Assembly: GCF_011059185.1 (NCBI RefSeq)
Contig: NZ_JAALFE010000001.1
Location: forward strand, 186,001-250,000
Source of the DNA: Paragemmobacter kunshanensis
GTDB lineage: Bacteria > Pseudomonadota > Alphaproteobacteria > Rhodobacterales > Rhodobacteraceae
Reading direction: 5' to 3'
DNA length: 64,000 nt
In this document: positions 1 through 7,538 of the stretch, in pieces
Layout of the letters: each line of letters starts with the position of its first letter
Position numbering within the stretch: the stretch's first letter is position 1
Made by a program: the position numbers and the translations under genes
Notes under the pieces: generated by a model
Seen by the model: only the letters and a program-made list of their open reading frames with translations
Told to the model about the DNA's origin: nothing
Database searches by the model: none

Positions 1-240
1 CGCGACACCTGCCGCGGCCTCGCCGCTGGCAGGAACCGCCGTGAACCCCTGCGCCGTGCTGACAAGCGATGCCGCGAAACCGACAAGTCCGAAACCCACC
101 CGTTCCTCTGCCAGAGCAAGCTTCTCCTTCCTTTCCAGCGTCAAGGAAACCGCCACGTTCAGAAGCGCAACGAGGCAGGCGGCCGTGACGACGATCGTCA
201 CAAGCCGCGACGTGAGTGACATACGCGCAAAGAATTCCAT
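1..240 (-). CDS. Methyl-accepting chemotaxis protein, N-terminal part (cut by window edge)
   Basis: The gene reads leftwards from an ATG at 240 and runs out of the window after 80 codons. The visible protein begins MEFFARMSLTSRL, then has a hydrophobic stretch (about residues 12-33) that looks like the first membrane segment of a transmembrane chemoreceptor, followed by the start of a periplasmic region. The upstream sequence GGAGGGAAAG is a good ribosome binding site. It lies 36 bases after cheD on the same strand, which supports a receptor function. The sensory and signalling domains are outside the window, so the chemoreceptor call rests on the N-terminal topology and the neighbourhood. 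Confidence 0.6.
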   Translation of the reverse strand, partial: MEFFARMSLTSRLVTIVVTAACLVALLNVAVSLTLERKEKLALAEERVGFGLVGFAASLVSTAQGFTAVPASGEAAAGVA

Positions 241-276
241 CTTTCCCTCCAGGATCGGACAGCGAGCTGCCGATGT

Positions 277-795
277 TCAGAACAGTTCGATCGTGCCGCC
301 GCCCGGGTCGGGCGGCCGCGGGTTGGCCGGCACATCGCGGGCATCGACCAGAAGCATCTGCTGCGCCCGCCCCGACTCCGGCCAGAATCGCACGCGTCGC
401 GCGTGCTGTCCGCCAAGGCTCTGGGCCGAAACGGCGATTCCCTCCCCCCGCAGGAAGGCAAGCGCCGCCTCTCCGTTGCGCTGCCCGATATCCGGCAGCC
501 CGGCGATCATCCTGGCGCCACCGAACAGCTTGGCGGTCAGCCGGTCACGACGCCCCCCCAGCTTGAGCAGGCTGTTGACAAGCTGCTCCATCGCGGCCGA
601 GGCGAAGCGGATGTCATGCGCGCCCGGCATGTCGGGCAGCAGGAAGTGGTTCATCCCGCCGATCCTGCGGACCGGATCGTGCAGGCAGGCCGCGACGCAA
701 GAACCGAGGACCGTCGTCAGAACTGCATCAGGATCACCGGATATCCGGTGATCCCCCTGGATGACATGAACGGTCTGCCCAGACAGTGCCCTCAT
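277..795 (-). CDS. cheD: CheD chemoreceptor glutamine deamidase
   Basis: CheD deamidates glutamines of chemoreceptors, and in some species it also interacts with CheC. The 172-residue protein has the family hallmarks GSCVAAC (catalytic Cys33), GGMNHF (His50), Thr27 six residues before the Cys, and KLFGGA. The start at 795 was chosen because its ATG overlaps the cheB stop as ATGA and follows a G-rich ribosome site; an in-frame ATG at 831 would add 12 residues inside cheB. It is translationally coupled to cheB and upstream of a chemoreceptor gene, so the three form one adaptation unit. Confidence 0.92.
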   Translation of the reverse strand: MRALSGQTVHVIQGDHRISGDPDAVLTTVLGSCVAACLHDPVRRIGGMNHFLLPDMPGAHDIRFASAAMEQLVNSLLKLGGRRDRLTAKLFGGARMIAGLPDIGQRNGEAALAFLRGEGIAVSAQSLGGQHARRVRFWPESGRAQQMLLVDARDVPANPRPPDPGGGTIELF

Positions 796-1814
796 CCCCC
801 CGGACCCCCGGTCCTTGCGTTCCGTGACCATGCGCGACCGGCCAGCAGGGCCGGACCGATCCGGTCGATCGGCAGCACCGTTTCGGTCGCACCCGCGGCC
901 ACGGCCGCCCCGGGCATCCCCCAGACGACGCTGGTGCCGCGATCCTGCGCTATGGTATGCGCGCCGGCCCGTCGAAGGGCCGCGAGCCCCTGTGCCCCAT
1001 CCGTGCCCATCCCGGTCAGCAGCGCGGCAGAAACCCGATCCCCCCAGGCGAGGGCCGAGTCGAACAAGGGATCAACGGCGGGCCGGTGGCCCTGGCAAGG
1101 TGCCGTCGCAACAAGGACGCAGCGCGGCGAGGTCGGCCCCGAGACAGTCAGATGCCGGTTTGCGTCGGATGCGATGCACACGGTTCCGCGGCGCAACGGC
1201 AAGTCATGCGCAGCCTCCACGACACGCGGCCTGCAGCGCTGGTTCAACCGCTGCACAAGGCCGGGAACGAATCCGTCCCGAATATGCTGGACGATCAGTG
1301 TCGGCGGACAGTCGGCCGGAAAAGACATGAGGACGGTCTCTATCGCCGCAATACCGCCCGTTGACGCCCCGATCAGCACGAGGTCTGGCAGTCGGGCCTC
1401 TCCCTGGATCAGGGCCTTTCCCGCCGGGCTTCCGGCCAGGCCGGAAAGCAGATCGTCGATCCGGTCTCGGGGGCGCATGGACACCAAGCGCAAACGCGAC
1501 AGGAAGGGGCTGCGCAACGGCGCATTCCCTTCGTCGACATAAAGGAAGGCGGTCGCCCCGATCATGTCGGCAAGCCGGATGACCCCCTCCAGTTCCGGCT
1601 CTGCCAGAAAGTCGGCCGACATGGCAAGCACGTCGGGTTCGGCCTCCTCGGCCGTCGGGTAGATCTCGGTCAGCGATGCCGCCTCGATCACCTCATGGTG
1701 CAAGACCCCCTTCACAAGGGCACGACGCCGCGCCGCCTGCGGATCGGCGACCATGACGACTGGTCGCTGCCGGGCCGGCCGGCCTGTTCGATTGGTGCGG
1801 ACAAGATCCCACAT
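792..1814 (-). CDS. cheB: CheB chemoreceptor methylesterase with degenerate receiver domain
   Basis: CheB removes methyl groups from chemoreceptors during adaptation. The C-terminal half (about residues 145-325) keeps the catalytic triad: Ser151 in GASTGG, His177 in VQHIRDG and Asp272 in GMGTDG. The N-terminal half has receiver-like length and spacing but lacks the phosphorylation residues: the acidic pair reads VADPQ, the position of the phospho-acceptor Asp in PDVLAMS is Ser66, and no clear Thr/Ser or Lys switch residues are seen. The ATG at 1814 is preferred over one at 1850 because AGGGA lies 7 bases upstream. It diverges from the plus-strand che operon. Confidence 0.9.
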   Translation of the reverse strand: MWDLVRTNRTGRPARQRPVVMVADPQAARRRALVKGVLHHEVIEAASLTEIYPTAEEAEPDVLAMSADFLAEPELEGVIRLADMIGATAFLYVDEGNAPLRSPFLSRLRLVSMRPRDRIDDLLSGLAGSPAGKALIQGEARLPDLVLIGASTGGIAAIETVLMSFPADCPPTLIVQHIRDGFVPGLVQRLNQRCRPRVVEAAHDLPLRRGTVCIASDANRHLTVSGPTSPRCVLVATAPCQGHRPAVDPLFDSALAWGDRVSAALLTGMGTDGAQGLAALRRAGAHTIAQDRGTSVVWGMPGAAVAAGATETVLPIDRIGPALLAGRAWSRNARTGGPGG

Positions 1815-2035
1815 GCGTTTCCCTGCACTTTCACCGGGCCAGGGTCGCATGAGGGCGTAAACGAAGCGTTGCCCGGCGAAGGCGGAGGAAGCGAATTTTT
1901 TTTCTGGAACTCCATGGCCGTGGCAACCAACCCTTAATCACCTCGGGGCAATCCTCGGATGGAGAGAAGGGATTGGTTGCCCTGTGGTGGCGGCCGCCCC
2001 ACCAGACCGATTCCCCCGCTTCAAGGGACATGAAG
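1815..2035. promoter_or_regulatory. Divergent promoter region between cheB and the plus-strand che operon
   Basis: This 221-base gap separates two divergent chemotaxis transcription units, so it should carry at least two promoters. It contains an eight-T tract near 1893-1901 and the sequence CCCTTAATC near 1931, but I cannot assign a sigma factor motif with confidence. Confidence 0.4.
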
Positions 2036-2344
2036 ATGACCAGGGATTTCATCCTGCCGGACAGACTGGACAGCTCGGCCGCACCCGCACTGCTTGCGGC
2101 CCTGCGGGATCGAATCGGCAAGCCACTGGTCCTTGATGCAGGCCGGGTCGAGGTGATCGGCGCGCTTGCCTTCGGGGTGCTGGTCGCCGCCGGGCGTCAG
2201 TGGGAGGCCGATGGCCACAGCCTGACGATCCGCCGCGCGTCCGATCGATTCACCGCGGCAAGCCGTGCGCTGGGCCTTTGCAGCGATGCCCCCTGGCGCG
2301 GCGCCAGCATCAGTTGCCCGGAAAAGAAGGAGCAGGCGGAATGA
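2036..2344 (+). CDS. STAS-domain protein, first gene of the che operon
   Basis: The 102-residue protein matches a single STAS (anti-sigma antagonist-like) domain: start MTRDFILPDRLDSS, core strand KPLVLDAGRVEVIGALAF. In classical anti-anti-sigma factors the core strand is followed by DSSG with a phosphorylatable serine. Here that segment is GALA, so partner-switching phosphorylation is unlikely. STAS proteins of this type occur in alphaproteobacterial chemotaxis clusters beside cheY and cheA; their job there is unclear to me. The ATG at 2036 was chosen because AAGGGA lies 7 bases upstream. Its stop overlaps the cheY start. Confidence 0.75.
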   Translation: MTRDFILPDRLDSSAAPALLAALRDRIGKPLVLDAGRVEVIGALAFGVLVAAGRQWEADGHSLTIRRASDRFTAASRALGLCSDAPWRGASISCPEKKEQAE

Positions 2345-2715
2345 CCATCCGTATCCTTGCCATCGACGACAGCCCGACGATGCGGGGGCTTGTGGCGGCA
2401 GCCTTGTCGCCCGGCTGTTTCGATCTGCATCTTGCCGAAGACGGGATCGCGGGACTCGATCTCCTGCCGAAGGCCGATCCCCATCTGGTCATTACCGATA
2501 TCAACATGCCGCGTCTCGACGGTTTCGGCGTGATCGAGGCCGTGCGTGCCAGCCCCTCTCATGCCAGCGTGCCGATTCTCGTCCTGACAACGGAAAGCGG
2601 CGCGGATCTCAAGGATCGCGCCCGCCGTGCCGGGGCAACAGGTTGGATCGTGAAACCCTTCGATGACAGTCGCCTGGTCCAGACAATCCACCGCGTTCTG
2701 GGGTTCCGGGAATGA
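2341..2715 (+). CDS. cheY: CheY-type single-domain response regulator
   Basis: This 124-residue receiver domain has all the phosphorylation residues: Asp9-Asp10, phospho-acceptor Asp53 in ITDINMP, Thr83 in LVLTTES and Lys105 in VKPFD. It is expected to carry the phosphoryl group from CheA to the flagellar motor switch or to act as a phosphate sink. The start overlaps the STAS stop as ATGA and the end overlaps the cheA start, so translation is coupled through the operon. A second CheY-like protein is encoded at 6256-6642. Confidence 0.93.
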   Translation: MTIRILAIDDSPTMRGLVAAALSPGCFDLHLAEDGIAGLDLLPKADPHLVITDINMPRLDGFGVIEAVRASPSHASVPILVLTTESGADLKDRARRAGATGWIVKPFDDSRLVQTIHRVLGFRE

Positions 2716-4805
2716 GCGGCATCGATTCACTCCGCCCGGCCTTCTTCGAAGAGTGCGAAGACCTGCTCCTTCGAATGGGCGAAGGGCTCGCGCGCATCCC
2801 TGACGCGGCGCTGCACAACGAGGTGGAGTCGATCCACGATGTCTTTCGCGCCGTCCATTCGATCAAGGGTGGCGCGGGGGCCTTCGGCCTGACATCGCTG
2901 GTCGGGTTCGCCCATGCCTTCGAGACCGTGCTGGATCTGATGCGCAGCGGCACTCTTCACCCCGACGCATCGACCATGCACATCCTGCTGCGGGCCTCCG
3001 ACGTGCTGGCGGATCTTGTCGCCGCGGCGCGCGACGGCCAACCTGATCCGGAACTTATGCCACAGCTTCTGGTCGATCTCGATCTGCTCGCCGAAGGCGC
3101 CGCCTCGCCCGAGGATGAGGCCGCCGCCCTGGCCTTCGAACCGATGCGGATCGACGTCATCCCCATTGAGCCCGCGCTTTCACAGGCACCGCCTGACCCG
3201 ACCGGTTTCGCGATCACATTCGAACCCTATCCCGCGCTCTATGCAACGGGGCATGAACCTGTGGCCCTTCTGCGCGCTCTTGCTGATCTGGGCACCACCG
3301 ACGTGACGGCCGATCTTTCGGGCATCGGCCCCCTCGATACCTTCGACCCGGCACAGCCGGGCTTGCGCTGGCAATTGGCCCTGCAGACCACCGCACCGCG
3401 GGAAGATGTCATGGCGATCTTCGACTTCGTGCAGGACCTGGCCCTTGTCACTGTCGAACCGCTGCACCCGGACCCGCCTTCCCTGGCCTCCGAACCGCAG
3501 ATGGCCGCACCCTTCGTCACGCCCCTGCCGCAGCCTTCGCCTGTGCAGCCGACGCCCGCCCCGGCGCATCCCCGCACCGCGTCCGTGACCCCGGCGGCAC
3601 CTCCCGCCATGCCAACGATCCGCGTCAACCTGGACCGGGTCGATCGGCTGATCAACCAGATCGGCGAACTCGTCATCATGGAGGCGATGCTCTCACAGGC
3701 CATATCCATCGCGGGGCTCAGCAAGGACGGCGACGTTTCCTCCAGCCTCGAAGGGATCAAGCAACTGGCCGCCAGGATTCAGGAAAGCGTGATGTCCATC
3801 CGCGCGCAGCCCCTGAAATCGGTCTTTCAACGGCTGGATCGGATCACGCGCGAAGCCGCGGATGCAACGCACAAACAGGTCCGGCTCGAGACGTTCGGCG
3901 AAGCGACCGAGGTCGACAAGACCGTGATCGAGCGTCTGGTCGATCCCTTGACCCACATGATCAGGAACGCGGTCGATCACGGCATCGAACCGGCAGACCG
4001 CCGCATTGCCGCGGGAAAGCCGCCCGAAGGTGTCATCACCCTGTCGGCCGCGCATCGCTCGGGGCGCGTGATCATCGAACTGGCGGATGACGGGGCAGGC
4101 ATCAACCGCACGCGCGTGCGCGAGATCGCCGAGGCAAGGGGCCTCGTCCCGGCCGGCGCGCAACTCTCTCCGGCCGAGATCGACAATCTCCTCTTCCTCC
4201 CCGGCTTCTCCTCCAAGGAAGAAGTGTCCGCGCTTTCCGGCCGCGGCGTCGGGCTTGATGTCGTCCGGCGCGAGATTCAGTCCCTCGGCGGGCGTGTCTC
4301 CATCCAGTCGACTCCGGGGCAAGGAAGCCTCTTCACCATCGCCTTGCCCCTTACCCTTGCCGTGCTCGAGGGGATGCTCATCGGTGTCGGTGGCGAAACC
4401 ATGATCCTGCCGATCTCCTCCATCATCGAAACCCTCCGGCCGGACGAATCCGAAATCCACAGCCTCGGGCGCAATGGCCGCCTGATCGCCAAACGGGGCG
4501 AGATGATCCCCATCATCGACCTTGCCCAGAGTCTTGGCTTCACAAGCCGCCAGGATGACCAGCGACAGGTCCTGATCCTTGTGGAATGCGATTCCGGCGG
4601 GCGCGCGGCCCTCGCTGCCGACCAGATCTTCGATCAGCGTCAGGTCGTGATCAAAAGCCTCGAAGACAACTACGGCACCGTCCGCGGCATCTCTGCTGCC
4701 ACGATTCTCGGCGATGGCCGCATCGCCCTGATCGTCGACCCGGAAGAGATCGTGGCCCGCGCCGTCGCCGAAACGAAACCGATGCCTCTTGCAGCCAATG
4801 GATAG
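2712..4805 (+). CDS. cheA: CheA chemotaxis histidine kinase
   Basis: CheA is the receptor-coupled kinase that phosphorylates CheY and CheB. The 697-residue protein shows an N-terminal Hpt domain with phospho-accepting His49 in RAVHSIKGG, a middle region of little recognisable identity (about 140-300, ending in a Pro-rich linker), the P3 dimerisation helices (IRVNLDRVDRLINQIGELV), and the ATPase domain with N box HMIRNAVDHG near 415, LADDGAGI near 457 and GRGVGLDVV near 510. A CheW-like regulatory domain closes the protein (about 560-690). The full set of motifs suggests an active kinase. Confidence 0.96.
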   Translation: MSGIDSLRPAFFEECEDLLLRMGEGLARIPDAALHNEVESIHDVFRAVHSIKGGAGAFGLTSLVGFAHAFETVLDLMRSGTLHPDASTMHILLRASDVLADLVAAARDGQPDPELMPQLLVDLDLLAEGAASPEDEAAALAFEPMRIDVIPIEPALSQAPPDPTGFAITFEPYPALYATGHEPVALLRALADLGTTDVTADLSGIGPLDTFDPAQPGLRWQLALQTTAPREDVMAIFDFVQDLALVTVEPLHPDPPSLASEPQMAAPFVTPLPQPSPVQPTPAPAHPRTASVTPAAPPAMPTIRVNLDRVDRLINQIGELVIMEAMLSQAISIAGLSKDGDVSSSLEGIKQLAARIQESVMSIRAQPLKSVFQRLDRITREAADATHKQVRLETFGEATEVDKTVIERLVDPLTHMIRNAVDHGIEPADRRIAAGKPPEGVITLSAAHRSGRVIIELADDGAGINRTRVREIAEARGLVPAGAQLSPAEIDNLLFLPGFSSKEEVSALSGRGVGLDVVRREIQSLGGRVSIQSTPGQGSLFTIALPLTLAVLEGMLIGVGGETMILPISSIIETLRPDESEIHSLGRNGRLIAKRGEMIPIIDLAQSLGFTSRQDDQRQVLILVECDSGGRAALAADQIFDQRQVVIKSLEDNYGTVRGISAATILGDGRIALIVDPEEIVARAVAETKPMPLAANG

Positions 4806-4808
4806 CCC

Positions 4809-5279
4809 ATGCAGCAGATGACCCTTCAGAACATCGCCGACCAGAACGATTATGTCTGCTTCAGGATCGGTGAACAGGACTATTGCATCGACATCGAGGT
4901 CGTCCGTGAAATACGGGGCTGGACCCCGGCAACGGTGCTGCCCCATGCCCCCGACCATGTCACCGGCGTGATCAACCTCCGCGGTTCGGTTGTGGCCGTC
5001 GTTGACCTTGCCGCAAGGCTGGCCATTGGCAAGACATGCCCCACGCCGCGCCATGTGGTGATCATCGTCGCCCTGGAAAACCAGATCGTCGGCCTGCTCG
5101 CAGACGTCGTATCCGACATCATGGGGATCGACGAAGCCGCCATGCAACCCGTGCCCGACATCGCCGCCGAGGGCGCGGGAGCGTTCATCACCAAGGTCAT
5201 CGCCCTTGACGACGGGCGCATGCTCCGAAAGCTGGATCTTGCGGCGGTCCTGCCCGGCAAAGACCAAGAGGCCGCGTGA
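4809..5279 (+). CDS. cheW: CheW coupling protein
   Basis: CheW links chemoreceptors to CheA. The 156-residue protein consists of one CheW domain, with the typical segments VCFRIGEQDYCIDIEVV, HVTGVINLRGSVVAVVDL and VGLLADVVSDI. It starts three bases after cheA and its stop overlaps the cheR start as ATGA. Translation may begin at either Met1 or Met4. Confidence 0.95.
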   Translation: MQQMTLQNIADQNDYVCFRIGEQDYCIDIEVVREIRGWTPATVLPHAPDHVTGVINLRGSVVAVVDLAARLAIGKTCPTPRHVVIIVALENQIVGLLADVVSDIMGIDEAAMQPVPDIAAEGAGAFITKVIALDDGRMLRKLDLAAVLPGKDQEAA

Positions 5280-6265
5280 TGGTCATGCCACCCGGTTGCA
5301 GCCTCGCGTCAGATCAGCACCTCCCGGCCCGGCTCTCCGCCAGGCCGGAACCGGGCCGCGGCGATGATCCCGCATCGAACGGTCTGTCAGATGCCGATTT
5401 CGTCGCTGTCAGTCGCCTGATCCATCGCGACACCGGAATCCTGATCACTGCGCCCAAGAAAAGCATGCTGGTCTCGCGCCTGTCGCGCCGGCTGCGCAGC
5501 CTCGGCATGACAGACTTCTCCGACTATGTCGCGCTAGTGCAGGGAGAGGCCGGCGCAAATGAACGGCGTGCGCTTGTCTCGGCCATCACCACGAATGTCA
5601 CGGGCTTCTTCCGCGAACCCCATCATTTCAGGGCCCTGGAAGATCTGGGCCCTGCGCTTGTGGCGCGGGCACGATCGGGGGGGCGTGTCCGCCTCTGGTC
5701 TGCCGGATGTTCCACAGGGCAGGAAGCCTTCAGCATCGCGGCGACCCTACTTTCGATCGCACCTGATCTCGCGCGTTATGATCTGCGCATCCTCGCCACG
5801 GATATCGACCCGGCGGTGATCGAAACCGCCCGCGCCGGGATCTTCGATCGCCAGGCCATCGGGGACACGCCCCCACCCCAGCTGTCGCGCTTTCTGAAGG
5901 ATGGTCCGGCGGGGGACGGCCGGATCGCCGTGTCCCAACCCCTTCAGGATCTGATCCGTTTCGAAGAACTGAACCTGCTGCATCCCTGGCCCTTCCAGGG
6001 TCAGTTCGACGTGATCTTCTGCCGGAACGTGGTCATCTATTTCGATGCCGAAACGCGCTTTGACCTATGGATGCGCTTCGCCGCCCGGATGCCGGAAGGC
6101 GGCTCTCTCTTCATCGGTCATTCAGAGCGCATGGATCCAAGGCTTGATCCCTTCTTCCTGCCGGTCGGCATCACGCAATACGAACGGTCGGCGCTGAAGG
6201 CCGGCTCCGGGCCCGTGCTTGCGGAAACGGCCCCAGGATCAGGAAAGGGTCAGGCATGTCGCTGA
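5276..6265 (+). CDS. cheR: CheR chemoreceptor methyltransferase
   Basis: CheR methylates receptor glutamates using S-adenosylmethionine and works against CheB. The 329-residue protein has the N-terminal helical domain (DFVAVSRLIHRDTGI, VSRLSRRLRSLG) and the methyltransferase domain with VRLWSAGCSTGQEAFSIA, ILATDIDPAVIETA and FDVIFCRNVVIYFD. The extra N-terminal 40 residues are poorly conserved in appearance, so a start further in cannot be excluded, but the ATGA overlap with cheW favours 5276. Confidence 0.94.
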   Translation: MMVMPPGCSLASDQHLPARLSARPEPGRGDDPASNGLSDADFVAVSRLIHRDTGILITAPKKSMLVSRLSRRLRSLGMTDFSDYVALVQGEAGANERRALVSAITTNVTGFFREPHHFRALEDLGPALVARARSGGRVRLWSAGCSTGQEAFSIAATLLSIAPDLARYDLRILATDIDPAVIETARAGIFDRQAIGDTPPPQLSRFLKDGPAGDGRIAVSQPLQDLIRFEELNLLHPWPFQGQFDVIFCRNVVIYFDAETRFDLWMRFAARMPEGGSLFIGHSERMDPRLDPFFLPVGITQYERSALKAGSGPVLAETAPGSGKGQACR

Positions 6266-6642
6266 AATTCTCACTGTCGATGATGGTGGTCGATGACATG
6301 ACGGTCAGCCGGTGCCTCGTCGAGCAGGCGCTGGACGAGATCGGGATTCAGAAGGTCCAGTACGAAAACAGCGGCGAGGTTGCCCTGCGAAAGCTGGCCA
6401 GCAATCCAGTGCATCTGGTCCTGTCCGATTTCAACATGCCGGGCATGGATGGGCTCTCCCTGCTCGAGGCGTTGCGCATGAACCGTTCCACCCAACGGAT
6501 CGGCTTCATCCTGATGACCGGGCGCGCCAGCAAGGAGATCATCACGCGCGGGCATTCGCTGGGCATGAACAATTTCATCAGCAAGCCTTTCACCACGCTG
6601 GGCCTGAAAGTCTGCATCGAAAAGGTGGTCGGCACGCTATGA
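6256..6642 (+). CDS. Second CheY-like response regulator
   Basis: This 128-residue receiver domain has a complete phosphorylation site: Asp13-Asp14, Asp58 in LSDFNMPGMDG, Thr88 in ILMTGRA and Lys110 in ISKPF. It overlaps the end of cheR by 10 bases. Two CheY proteins in one operon are common in alphaproteobacteria, where one drives the motor and the other drains phosphate from CheA; which role this one has cannot be read from sequence. It is the last recognisable chemotaxis gene before the small helical gene at 6639. Confidence 0.92.
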   Translation: MSLKFSLSMMVVDDMTVSRCLVEQALDEIGIQKVQYENSGEVALRKLASNPVHLVLSDFNMPGMDGLSLLEALRMNRSTQRIGFILMTGRASKEIITRGHSLGMNNFISKPFTTLGLKVCIEKVVGTL

Positions 6643-7073
6643 TCGTCATCTGCGACGCACAGAACACCCAACCCGATGCACCTGCGGATCGGGGAATTGC
6701 GGCACAGGATCTGCTTTTCGCCTGCGCCACCGAGATGCGTCGTCAGGCGGCAGAGATGGCCGCGCTCGATGCCGCGCTTGGCCGACTGCTGGAACTCTGG
6801 AACGGGTCAGCCAGCCAGCCTGGGGCACAGCCTGGCCTGCTCCCCTCGCTTCTGCGCGATCTTCAGAAGGCCGATCAACTGCGTCAGGAGAGCGAAGGCC
6901 TCGCAACCATTCTGGATCTGCTCGCCCAGGCAGGCGGATCTCCCACCACGATCCGGTTCGAGGCAATCCGCGCCGGCACGCCCTTGCGGGACCAGCAGAC
7001 CAGACTCCTTAACAGCGCCAATTGCGCGGCCGGCCCGGCAGGGCGGGGCGACGCCGACCACCAAGCGCCCTGA
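6639..7073 (+). CDS. Small helical protein ending the che operon, possible CheZ/CheT-like phosphatase
   Basis: The 144-residue product starts at an ATG that overlaps the preceding cheY stop as ATGA, so it belongs to the operon. Two long predicted helices (about 21-56 and 66-98) surround the segment LLRDLQKADQLRQESEGLA, which carries an Asp79-x3-Gln83 pair. A D-x3-Q pair on a long helix is the catalytic signature of CheZ-type CheY phosphatases. From memory, Sinorhizobium meliloti CheT, also encoded at the end of a che operon, is a remote CheZ homologue with this motif. Assignment is by motif and position only; no clear full-length similarity was recognised. The last 20 residues look disordered. 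Confidence 0.6.
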   Translation: MIVICDAQNTQPDAPADRGIAAQDLLFACATEMRRQAAEMAALDAALGRLLELWNGSASQPGAQPGLLPSLLRDLQKADQLRQESEGLATILDLLAQAGGSPTTIRFEAIRAGTPLRDQQTRLLNSANCAAGPAGRGDADHQAP

Positions 7074-7094
7074 AGGCGCCCGTGCGACCCACAC

Positions 7095-7125
7095 GACCGC
7101 AGGACCGCAGGACCGCAGGACCGCA
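7095..7125. repeat. Tandem repeat of GACCGCAG, about four copies
   Basis: Three exact copies of GACCGCAG and a fourth ending in C follow one another shortly after the che operon. The surrounding 7074-7538 stretch otherwise holds no gene I can support on either strand, only this repeat and the hairpin at 7487-7512. Confidence 0.85.
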
Positions 7126-7486
7126 CTTTCACCGGCCCCGTCCAAGCGCAAGGCCCAACAGTCAGCACCATGCGCATCGAGAAACGGCTTTGCATGGCGC
7201 ATCACACCGCCTGTTGTCGGCAATCGCGCCGCACATCTGGCCCTGAGAGACCAACAGATCCCAGCCCAGGCATCGACGCAGCCTTCCAGGCCGTCACCCG
7301 CAGTATCTGCTCCGGCTGAAAGGGCCTTTCTCACACTGTGCCGGGTCCGCGCCCTGCCCCCGCGCCCGTTCACTTCCGCCGGCTGACACCTCCTCGGGGG
7401 CACCCGGTCGGGTGCAATCCGCCGGACATCATGCCCAGGGCACTTCTTGAACCGGATCAAGGTGGAAGATGCGACCGCCGCGCCGA

Positions 7487-7512
7487 AAGGGCGGCTGGCT
7501 GCAGCCGCCCTT
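7487..7512. terminator. Hairpin between convergent che operon and chemoreceptor gene
   Basis: A perfect 10-base stem (AAGGGCGGCT and its complement AGCCGCCCTT) with a six-base loop sits between the plus-strand che operon and the minus-strand chemoreceptor gene ending at 7539. There is no long T tract, though the minus-strand side is followed by TTTC. A role as a two-way terminator is inferred from position. Confidence 0.6.
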
Positions 7513-7538
7513 CTCCAGCCTCAGCTTATCCCCGGCCC

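Noticed and set aside
3693-5267. 524-codon minus-strand frame opposite cheA and cheW
   Set aside because: Shadow of cheA/cheW in another frame.
7074-7486. Possible genes in the gap after the che operon on either strand
   Set aside because: Frames such as 6807-7460 on the minus strand overlap the last che gene and show only low-complexity sequence.
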